Assembly (NCBI GenBank): GCA_030038235.1
Contig: JASHPE010000003.1
Location: 1 to 34,046 of the forward strand
Source of the DNA: Terriglobia bacterium
Lineage (GTDB): Bacteria > Acidobacteriota > Terriglobia > UBA7540
Direction of reading: 5' to 3'
DNA length: 34,046 nt
The notes below the pieces were generated by a model. That model had not been told where the DNA came from, ran no database searches, and worked only from the letters and a program-made list of their open reading frames with translations. This document shows positions 11,561 to 17,756 of this stretch, one piece after another (positions within the stretch are counted from its first letter, which is position 1; every line of letters begins with the position of its first letter). The position numbers and the translations under genes are program-made.

Positions 11561-11655
11561 CCGCTCGACTTCTCGCCAGTCATCCGTCCCATGCTAGACT
11601 TGTTTTTGAGCGCACCTGCCGCGACAGGGATTGTGCGTCCGTTTATTCCATTGCC

Positions 11656-12462
11656 ATGACCCGAATCTTAGTGACCAATGACGACGGCATTCACGCCGCC
11701 GGACTGAAGGTGCTTGAGAAAGCTCTGGAGCCGCTCGGCGACGTGCTTGTCGTCGCCCCGGATTCGGAGCGCAGCGCGACGAGCCAGTCGATCACCATCC
11801 ATTCGCCGCTGCGTGTCTATGCCATCGACGAGCGCCACTACGCCGTCTCGGGCACTCCCGCCGATGCGGTCATCCTGGCGCTGCACCAATTAATGAAATC
11901 GCGTCCGAACCTGGTGGTTTCCGGCATCAATCCGGGCGCAAACCTGGGCGAGAACCTGATTTACTCCGGGACGGTCGCGGGCGCCCTGGAAGCCACGCTG
12001 CACGGCGTGCCGGCTATCGCTGTTTCGCTCGCTTCGCGCAAGAATCTCGACTTCACGATCGCGGCGGCGTTCGCAGCCGAGCTCGCGGCCAAAGTGATGC
12101 GTGAGGGACTTCCGCCCGGCGTGATGCTGAACGTGAACGTGCCGCGCGGCGAGGTCCGCGGCGTGCGCTTCACCTGCCAGAGCCGGAAGATCACGCAGAA
12201 CATCGTCCATGAGAAGCACGACCCGCGGGGGCGGCCCTACTACTGGCAGGATGAGCAGGTGGCGCTGGAGAATGTCGAGCCGGATTCGGACTATTCGGCG
12301 ATTATCGCGCATGAGATTTCGATCACCCCGCTGCAGGCGGATCGCACCGATTATCCGAGTCTTAAGCGCCTAGCCGGCTGGACTGACAGCCTGATTATTC
12401 CCGCGCTGCGGCCCGAAGGCGCCACCGTCGCGCCCGTCAGCGCCGCCGGCGGAGACTTTTAG
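11656..12462 (+). CDS. surE: 5'-nucleotidase SurE
   Basis: A 268-residue SurE family metal-dependent phosphatase, which dephosphorylates nucleoside 5'- and 3'-monophosphates and is linked to stationary-phase survival. The N-terminal motif MTRILVTNDDGIHAAGL carries the metal ligands Asp9 and Asp10. Ser40 lies in PDSERSATSQS, and the conserved VVSGINPGANLGENLIYSGTVAGA follows at about 87-110. YAVSGTPADAV, the substrate loop, is also present. Length and motif order fit the family fully; the C-terminus has a short Ala/Val-rich tail. The palindromic element at 12488-12590 follows and may end the transcript. Confidence 0.97.
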   Translation: MTRILVTNDDGIHAAGLKVLEKALEPLGDVLVVAPDSERSATSQSITIHSPLRVYAIDERHYAVSGTPADAVILALHQLMKSRPNLVVSGINPGANLGENLIYSGTVAGALEATLHGVPAIAVSLASRKNLDFTIAAAFAAELAAKVMREGLPPGVMLNVNVPRGEVRGVRFTCQSRKITQNIVHEKHDPRGRPYYWQDEQVALENVEPDSDYSAIIAHEISITPLQADRTDYPSLKRLAGWTDSLIIPALRPEGATVAPVSAAGGDF

Positions 12463-12487
12463 TGTGCGGCTTTGCCGGTAATGTCCG

Positions 12488-12590
12488 AATCTCAGACGTA
12501 CGGGCGGCCCTTGTGGCCGCCCAATACAACGCACCCTTCGTCGGTGCCATCACTTGGGCGGCCACAAGGGCCGCCCGTACGTCTGAGATT
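12488..12590. repeat. 37-bp perfect inverted repeat with hairpin arms, family B
   Basis: The arms 12488-12524 and 12554-12590 are exact reverse complements over 37 bases, with a 29-nt loop. Each arm contains its own hairpin, GGGCGGCC-CTTGT-GGCCGCCC. The sequence just after the right arm (CCCGGCGCTACACAG) resembles the GCTACAGC tail of other elements here. It sits between surE and the RlmB-like gene. Confidence 0.92.
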
Positions 12591-12619
12591 AGAAGCCCGG
12601 CGCTACACAGAGCCCTTCG

Positions 12620-13447
12620 ATGAGAGCCCTACCCACAAGAGACGAGCGTGCTTCGAGCGAGGGCCGAGTCTCGGCCTGGGAGCGCGGGAGTCTCGCCCGC
12701 CGTCAGGACACGCTCTATGGCATTAATGCGGTCAAAGAAGCGCTGGGATCGCGTCCCATTGACCACTTGCTCGTGGCCGAGGGCCATCGTTCCCCGCGGG
12801 TGGAAGAGATCATGCAGCTTGCGCGAGCCCGCGGCGTTCCCGTTCGATTCGTCCCGGGCATCGCTCTCGAGCGCGAAGCGGGCACGCCGCAGCATCAGAA
12901 CGTGCTGGCGGTGTGCGCGGCCAAATCGTATGACGATTTGGCGACACTCGCCAGCGCATCGCCAGCTCCACTGCTCGTGGTGCTCGACGGCGTGGAAGAT
13001 CCGGCCAACCTGGGCGCGGTGGTGCGCACGGCGGTAGCGGCGGGCGCCGATGGGATCGTGGTTCCCGAGCGGCGCGCCACCGGATTGACGGCCGCTGTCG
13101 CCCATTCCGCTGCCGGAGCGCTTGAACACCTGAAAGTGGCGCGCGTCACAAATCTCACTCGGGCGCTGAACGAGTTAAAGGAGCACAATATCTGGGTGTT
13201 TGGATTTGAGGCGGCGGCGGCCAAGTCATACCTCGATCTCGATTATTCCGGAGGCTGCGCGCTGGTGCTGGGCGGCGAAGGTCAGGGACTGCACCGGCTG
13301 GTCCGCGAGACGTGCGACGATCTTGCGCGCATCCCCTTATACGGCCCCGTTGAATCGTTGAACGTCTCGGTGGCTGCCGCGGTGGTGTTGTATGAGGCCG
13401 CGCGCCAGAGGCATCGTCGGAATGATGAACGACGAACAGCACGATGA
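12620..13447 (+). CDS. rlmB: TrmH/SpoU family 23S rRNA (guanosine-2'-O)-methyltransferase, RlmB-like
   Basis: A 275-residue SPOUT methyltransferase. The substrate-binding N-domain starts at LYGINAVKEAL (about residue 32) and includes HQNVLAVCA. The three SPOUT motifs are present: LDGVEDPANLGAVVRTA (about 140), LVLGGEGQGLHRLV (about 216) and IPLYGPVESLNVSVAAAVVLYE (about 238). These form the SAM-binding knot. RlmB methylates the 23S rRNA G2251 region; other TrmH-type targets remain possible. Residues 1-31 are not family sequence: they include a family A repeat arm (12677-12700), and the last 8 residues (NDERRTAR) come from an ATGAAC repeat. The start codon is therefore uncertain and has no clear ribosome-binding site. 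Confidence 0.92.
   Translation: MRALPTRDERASSEGRVSAWERGSLARRQDTLYGINAVKEALGSRPIDHLLVAEGHRSPRVEEIMQLARARGVPVRFVPGIALEREAGTPQHQNVLAVCAAKSYDDLATLASASPAPLLVVLDGVEDPANLGAVVRTAVAAGADGIVVPERRATGLTAAVAHSAAGALEHLKVARVTNLTRALNELKEHNIWVFGFEAAAAKSYLDLDYSGGCALVLGGEGQGLHRLVRETCDDLARIPLYGPVESLNVSVAAAVVLYEAARQRHRRNDERRTAR
12677..12700. repeat. Single arm of palindromic family A inside the RlmB-like reading frame
   Basis: These 24 bases match 21 of 24 positions of the left arm of the element at 4465-4585 (shared core AGCGCGGG then CGCCCGC). They encode eight residues near position 20-28 of the RlmB-like protein. Confidence 0.7.
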
Positions 13448-13625
13448 ATGATGAATAATGAACAATGAACGCAACTTGCCCACGGTAGCGTTCATCCAAC
13501 TCAGTGGAAGATCAAGGCGGGTCAAATGTTCTTCGGGTCACCACAACCCGCAGTCGTGAATTCATCATTCACTGTTCATCGTTTATGGTTCATTTCGAAT
13601 CGTCCGTCGTTCATCGTTCATCGCG
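13421..13625. repeat. Inverted pair of degenerate ATGAAC-unit repeats
   Basis: The left block (13421-13470) is made of ATGAAC/ATGAAT/ACGAAC units. The right block (13558-13625) is made of the reverse complement, GTTCAT/ATTCAT. They are about 87 nt apart. The left block encodes the C-terminus of the RlmB-like protein and the right block encodes part of the N-terminus of the VWFA protein. Confidence 0.8.
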
Positions 13626-14785
13626 TCGTTGTCGCCGCAGCGGTCGTGGCCATGCTCCTGCCGTCCGTCGCCCGCCCGCAGAGTGGCGCGGATGGCGTCG
13701 CGCCTGCCTTTCAGTCCAAGCCAAAGCCAAACCCGCCGGCCGGCCCCCAGTCTGGCCAAACGTCCGGCACATCCGGCGGCGTGCAAGGTGCCGGCCAGAC
13801 GCCCACGATCCGCGTCCAGACCATTCTGGTCACGACACCGGTCACGGTGATCGGCCGCGACGGCCAGTTCATCTCCGATCTTGACGAGAAGCAATTCAAG
13901 ATTTTCGACAACGGCGTTCAACAGCAGATCCAGCGATTTGATATTGCCTCGGAGCCGATTGCGATGGTGATTCTGGTCCAGACGGACGACACCATGGCGA
14001 GCCTGCTCTATCAGGTGCGCGGGCTCGGCCCGGTGTTCTCCGATCTTCTGGCTGGGCCCGACGGACAGATCGCGGTGATCGGATTTGCCGATAAACCTGC
14101 CTTACTGCAGGGTTTTTCCAACAACCGCGACCAGCTTAAGGCGACGCTCGGGCAAATCGACGCCTTCGGCCTGAAGGCGCATCTGAACGACGCCTTGATG
14201 CAGGCCATGCGCCTGCTCGAAGACCGGCCCGATACCGAGCGGCGCGTTATTGTAGCGCTCTCCGAAGGCTTCGATCGAGGCAGCGAAAGCAGCAAGGAGG
14301 ACGTGGTCCAACGCGCCACGGCCGACGGGGTGACCATCTACGGCATGCACTTGAGCCGGGCTGAGGCGGCATTACGCCAGCAGCCTGAGGATCATCCCAT
14401 GGACCCGCTCAACGCCAACGTTACAAGACCTCAGCCTCCAGGAACGGTTCCCACCGCCACAAATGCCGACAAAGTCTGGGGCACGCCCATTCAGGGCGTT
14501 CCCATTCTGACCGCGGCCGGAGAAACCGTGCGGTCGGATCTCCTCAAGAACACGCTGGAGTACTACGCGGGATTCACAGGGGGCGTTTATTACTCGCACT
14601 GGTCCAAGAGCACGCTGCAAGACCAGCTCGATCGCATCGGCGACGAGGTCCACTCGCAGTACGAGATCGCTTACAAACCCACCACGCTCGCCCAAAGCGG
14701 GTTTCACCGCATCGACGTCGAGGTCGAGAAGCCTGACCTCAGGTTGAGGGCGCGCGCCGGATACTTCTACCAGCCACGCCAATAA
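13526..14785 (+). CDS. VWFA-related protein of the acidobacterial type, exported
   Basis: A 419-residue protein. After a repeat-derived segment (residues 12-33, NSSFTVHRLWF and PSFIVHR) comes a hydrophobic signal-like stretch (VVVAAAVVAMLLPSVARPQ). A Pro/Gly/Gln-rich linker runs to about 90. Then a short strand domain common to this family follows (VTVIGRDGQFISDLDEKQFKIFDNG) and a von Willebrand A-like domain (about 145-265, AMVILVQTDDTMASL, RRVIVALSEGFDRGSE). The usual DxSGS of the MIDAS is replaced by DTMAS, so metal binding is doubtful. The C-terminus ends VEVEKPDLRLRARAGYFYQP, a typical finish. AAGGCGGG precedes ATG 13526, but the original start may have been displaced by the repeat. Function unknown; likely periplasmic or surface adhesion-like. 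Confidence 0.85.
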   Translation: MFFGSPQPAVVNSSFTVHRLWFISNRPSFIVHRVVVAAAVVAMLLPSVARPQSGADGVAPAFQSKPKPNPPAGPQSGQTSGTSGGVQGAGQTPTIRVQTILVTTPVTVIGRDGQFISDLDEKQFKIFDNGVQQQIQRFDIASEPIAMVILVQTDDTMASLLYQVRGLGPVFSDLLAGPDGQIAVIGFADKPALLQGFSNNRDQLKATLGQIDAFGLKAHLNDALMQAMRLLEDRPDTERRVIVALSEGFDRGSESSKEDVVQRATADGVTIYGMHLSRAEAALRQQPEDHPMDPLNANVTRPQPPGTVPTATNADKVWGTPIQGVPILTAAGETVRSDLLKNTLEYYAGFTGGVYYSHWSKSTLQDQLDRIGDEVHSQYEIAYKPTTLAQSGFHRIDVEVEKPDLRLRARAGYFYQPRQ

Positions 14786-14796
14786 TCAGTGTTAGA

Positions 14797-14819
14797 GCGA
14801 GCGAGACGCCCGCGCTCGG
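14797..14819. repeat. Single arm of palindromic family A, inverted
   Basis: Read on the minus strand this is CCGAGCGCGGGCGTCTCGCT, matching the core of the family A arm (AGCGCGGGCGTC). It lies between two convergent genes and could serve as their bidirectional terminator hairpin. Confidence 0.55.
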
Positions 14820-14833
14820 GAAGACGAGGGGCG

Positions 14834-15349
14834 TTACGGCGAGTAGTTCTCGTGGCTCTCGACGTCGACGCGCCGGCCCATTTTCAGATCGATTTCCGCA
14901 AGATAGGGACGCATCTGGTTTTCGGGAACCTCGAGCACCAGCACGTGCGTCACGCCCGACGGGCGGAAAATGAGGTTGAAGTAGAGGTTCTTGTTGCCGG
15001 CGGTGTGCTCGGGAGGAATCGCCGTCCACCTGACCTTCATCTTGCGGATGCGGCGCGGCACGTCGGCGCGGTACTGCATGGTCTCGACGTCGCGATAAGG
15101 GATTCTGACCTCGGAGGGGCCGCACTTGTACGTCAAGGCGTCATCGCCAACCTGCAGCGTACCCACGCAGAGGTACTGCACGTTTTCCGTGCCGCCAACG
15201 TACTTGAATCGGGATGCCTGGTCGCGTTGCTCTGCAGCGAGAACGAGACTGGCGTGCGAAGCGAGTACGGCACCGAGGATCCCGACAACTGTTGCAAGGC
15301 GCCGAACCCGCAACCCGTGTCGCCCGCGGGTTAATTTGCGCATCGGCAT
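14834..15349 (-). CDS. Exported hypothetical protein
   Basis: A 171-residue protein with a clear signal peptide (LRVRRLATVVGILGAVLASHASLVLA, cut near AEQRD). The mature domain has alternating strands: FKYVGGTENVQYLCVGTLQV, LTYKCGPSEVRIPYRDVETM and LYFNLIFRPSGVTHVLVLEVP. It resembles a small beta-sheet fold of PH-like type, but I do not recognise a family. Two in-frame ATGs (15349 and 15343) are possible; neither has a ribosome-binding site, because the palindromic element at 15350-15420 occupies the upstream bases. Open frame continues upstream through the repeat but gives no family sequence, so the start is set at the ATG. Confidence 0.7.
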   Translation of the reverse strand: MPMRKLTRGRHGLRVRRLATVVGILGAVLASHASLVLAAEQRDQASRFKYVGGTENVQYLCVGTLQVGDDALTYKCGPSEVRIPYRDVETMQYRADVPRRIRKMKVRWTAIPPEHTAGNKNLYFNLIFRPSGVTHVLVLEVPENQMRPYLAEIDLKMGRRVDVESHENYSP

Positions 15350-15420
15350 GCTGTAGCGCCGGTGTCCCCACCGGCGTCCTCGATCTGAAAAATCGCCGGT
15401 GAGGACACCGGCGCTACAGC
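15350..15420. repeat. Nested-palindrome element, family C, touching a start codon
   Basis: The arms 15350-15376 and 15394-15420 are reverse complements at 26 of 27 bases, with a 17-nt loop. Each arm is a hairpin: CGCCGGTG-TCCC-CACCGGCG and CGCCGGTG-AGGA-CACCGGCG, with GCTACAGC at the outer ends. It begins one base beyond the ATG of the minus-strand gene ending at 15349. A single arm is present inside hutI at 26386-26412. Confidence 0.92.
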
Positions 15421-15444
15421 AAACGGGGCCACTAGCATCGAGCC

Positions 15445-16152
15445 TCAAGGCTTGCCCGCAGCCGCGGACGCCTGCGCGGGATAGACCGGTCCCACCGGAA
15501 CGTCCACGTCCAGGTACCAAGGCACGGTCATATTGCCCCACCGCGCAGGCTGGAATTTCCACTGTGCCACGCTCTCCTGGGCTGATTCCAGCAAGGAGCT
15601 TGATCCGGAAACCAGTATCGAGTCCATCGCCCGGCCGTCATCGCTGACGAGGACGCGCAATCGCACCGAAGGACCTGAGGGCGACCCGAAACTGTCCGCC
15701 ACTTGAGGAGCGGTCACGGATCTGGCGAGGTCGCGCTCCGGCGAGGCAGGGAAACGTTCGCTGGAGCCGCGTCGCAAGTCAAAGATTACCTTTACCTGCG
15801 TTCGGAAAGGTACCGGCCCTTCAGCCGTCATGCAAGGCCGGTAAAGCCAGCGGTAAACCGCCTTCAGCGCGGACGCGGCCAGCAGAGCATTGCCGTGCAG
15901 CACGTGAGCCTTGTGCACGCGGCCATCGCTGCCCACGAACAACTCGATCTGCACGGGACCCTGGATGTAATTCGTGTGCGCTACTGCCGGATAGTCCGGA
16001 GTGGTTTGGCTCATGAGCAGCCGTGTGGCTTGCCGGCTATCGAGCACAGTGGGCTGCACCTGCCCGTGCGACTGCGCCAGACCAACGACCGTCACGCACA
16101 CCGCCAGGATCGCCGCGCCGCCTGCCGTTCTCCCCGTTCCGCTCTTACCCAT
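15445..16152 (-). CDS. TonB C-terminal domain protein, exported
   Basis: A 235-residue protein. It has an N-terminal hydrophobic segment (AAILAVCVTVVGLAQSHG) consistent with a signal peptide. Two TonB-C-like domains follow: YPAVAHTNYIQGPVQIELFV with DGRVHKAHVLHGNALLAASALKAVYRWLYRP (about 53-110), and a second with RLRVLVSDDGRAMDSILVSGSS and SLLESAQESVAQWKFQPARW (about 160-215). No proline-rich TonB spacer or membrane-anchored energy-coupling part is seen, so it is a periplasmic TonB-C protein rather than a canonical TonB. Its ATG overlaps the last 8 bases of acpS (ATGGGTAA), so the two are probably translationally coupled. Confidence 0.8.
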   Translation of the reverse strand: MGKSGTGRTAGGAAILAVCVTVVGLAQSHGQVQPTVLDSRQATRLLMSQTTPDYPAVAHTNYIQGPVQIELFVGSDGRVHKAHVLHGNALLAASALKAVYRWLYRPCMTAEGPVPFRTQVKVIFDLRRGSSERFPASPERDLARSVTAPQVADSFGSPSGPSVRLRVLVSDDGRAMDSILVSGSSSLLESAQESVAQWKFQPARWGNMTVPWYLDVDVPVGPVYPAQASAAAGKP

Positions 16153-16528
16153 CGGATTCGAAGACCACCTGGACCACCGCGTAGTGGTCCGCGTGTGAAA
16201 TCGAAATCGCCATGCGGGTGACGCCCAGCTCGCGAGCCAGCTCCGCCGCCCGCCCGTGCAAAAACAACTCCGGTTTACCGCTGGGCAGGTTCGTTACTTC
16301 CACGTCGAGCCAGCGGATTCCCTCACGCCAGCCTGTGCCCAGCGCCTTGAAAGCAGCCTCCTTGGCTGCGAACCGGGCCGCGTAGCGCTCCGCCCGGTTC
16401 TTAAACTTCTCGCAATAGTCAATCTCGCCTTGCGTATAAAGACGGCGAACAAAACGATCGCCGTGACGCTCGATTCCCTCAGCCACGCGGGCCGTCTCAA
16501 CCAGATCGACCCCGATTCCTACAATCAT
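16145..16528 (-). CDS. acpS: Holo-[acyl-carrier-protein] synthase
   Basis: A 127-residue enzyme that transfers 4'-phosphopantetheine from CoA to a serine of acyl carrier protein, activating it for fatty-acid synthesis. MIVGIGVDLVETARVA carries the metal-binding Asp, and RYAARFAAKEAAFKALGTG carries the Glu and Lys of the second motif. SISHADHYAVVQVVFE closes the fold. Length (120-130) is normal. ATG 16528 was chosen over the longer ORF because it begins exactly at the family N-terminus and has GAGAAG upstream. It overlaps the downstream TonB-C gene. Confidence 0.96.
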   Translation of the reverse strand: MIVGIGVDLVETARVAEGIERHGDRFVRRLYTQGEIDYCEKFKNRAERYAARFAAKEAAFKALGTGWREGIRWLDVEVTNLPSGKPELFLHGRAAELARELGVTRMAISISHADHYAVVQVVFESDG

Positions 16529-16665
16529 TCGACTTCTCACCGTTCGCCGGTGGATGCTGAAATCGATTCCGTACTGCCGCAATCCGCGCGTCTCTCCCCT
16601 GCAGGATTACGTTGGCTACCATACCAGAACACAAGGCGGGTTTCAACGTCATGGAGGGTGGGTAG

Positions 16666-16774
16666 TGGGTCAGTTCGTCAGTTGGTCAGCATGTCAGTGC
16701 GTCAGTTTCTCACTTCTTCAGCTCAAAAAGCGCCGACTCGGCTGACTGACATCCTATACTGACAAACTGACCCA
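16666..16774. repeat. Inverted pair of degenerate GTCAG-unit repeats
   Basis: The left block (16666-16716) reads TGGGTCAGTTCGTCAGTTGG and onward with GTCAG every 8-9 bases. The right block (16742-16774) is the reverse complement type, ending AAACTGACCCA. It fills much of the gap between acpS and the glycosylase gene. A small related copy is at 1985-2003. Confidence 0.75.
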
Positions 16775-16776
16775 CT

Positions 16777-17517
16777 TCACGCCAGAAAGCGCCGGATGTC
16801 GTCGAGCACCTTGTTCATCATCTCCGGAGTCAGTCTGCCTGTTTGGGTGTTCTGCTGGCTGGGGTGATAGCTGGCGAAGAGGCGCGGGAGCCCGTTGGGA
16901 AGCGTGAAGCTGGCCCCGTGTGCGAAGCGCAGCGCTGCGCGCCGAGGAAAGCCTTCCGTATGGGAGACGGTATTCAGGTAGGCGTCGAAAGCGATGCGTC
17001 CGAGGGCGAGCACGGCCCGTACTCGTTTGAGCAGCCCGATCTCGGTTTCCAGCCAACGACGGCAGCGCCGGAGCTCGTCGGGCAATGGTTTGTTGGCGGG
17101 CGGAGCGCAGCGCAGGGCGGCCGTGATGTAGCACCCGCGCAGTTCCAGACCATCGCTACGATCTCGCGACGCTGGCTGATTGGCCCAGCCGGCCTCGTAG
17201 AGGGCGCGATAGAGAAAATCCCCGGCGCGGTCGCCGGTAAACATGCGTCCGGTCCGATTGCCGCCGTGCGCGGCGGGCGCGAGGCCCACCAGCAGGAGTT
17301 CCGCTTGAGGGTCGCCGAAGCCCGGCAGCGGCTTGCCCCAATACTCCCGGTCGCGGTACATGCGTCGCTTCTCTCGCGCCACCTTGCGGCAATACTCGAT
17401 CAATCGGGGGCAAGCCGTACAAGCAATGACGCGGTAGTTGAGGGCGTTCACCGTGGCAGGGTCGCTTGATGGCATATGAAGCCGAAGCTCTGGTCGGGAG
17501 CCCGGTTGAGGCGGCAT
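16777..17517 (-). CDS. udgB: Uracil-DNA glycosylase, family 5 (UDGb)
   Basis: A 246-residue base-excision repair enzyme that removes uracil and related deaminated bases from DNA. It has the Fe-S cysteines of the family: CTACPRL near residue 33, then Cys in ITAALRCAPPANKPLP and ELRRCRRWL. The active-site loop is GLAPAAHGGNRTGRMFTGD (with Ala at the position occupied by Asn or Asp in other families), and motif 2 is SYHPSQQNTQTGRLT near the C-terminus. The first ATG (17517) has no ribosome-binding site; an ATG at 17475 gives a 232-residue protein closer to the usual N-terminal length. Its C-terminal end is 3 nt from the GTCAG repeat. Confidence 0.92.
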   Translation of the reverse strand: MPPQPGSRPELRLHMPSSDPATVNALNYRVIACTACPRLIEYCRKVAREKRRMYRDREYWGKPLPGFGDPQAELLLVGLAPAAHGGNRTGRMFTGDRAGDFLYRALYEAGWANQPASRDRSDGLELRGCYITAALRCAPPANKPLPDELRRCRRWLETEIGLLKRVRAVLALGRIAFDAYLNTVSHTEGFPRRAALRFAHGASFTLPNGLPRLFASYHPSQQNTQTGRLTPEMMNKVLDDIRRFLA

Positions 17518-17724
17518 CAGGCAGTCCCGGCCTGCTCATTATCAATCCCTTCTAATGGTAATCCACAATTCAGAAAGGGCCAGTCGAGAACCAAACGAAG
17601 CTTACCAAAGCTGGGCGGCTGTGAGCGCAATAGGATGAATTAATTGAACGCCCGCTCGGCGCCCGGAATCTTCCCACGTTCCCGACGCGCTTCTCGATCG
17701 GACACAAGGCTAACGCGAGCGTCT

Positions 17725-17738
17725 TTTGACGCGTCAAA
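17725..17738. promoter_or_regulatory. 14-bp perfect palindrome upstream of the second ADOP permease
   Basis: TTTGACGCGTCAAA is its own reverse complement and ends 18 nt before the ATG at 17757. Such a site near the ribosome-binding region suggests binding of a dimeric repressor; no PadR gene is adjacent to this copy of the permease. Confidence 0.5.
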
Positions 17739-17756
17739 CCAGCCTTGAGGTGAGCG

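Noticed and set aside
12463-12619. CRISPR-like repeat block
   Set aside because: The only repetition is one inverted pair; there are no regularly spaced direct repeats or spacers.
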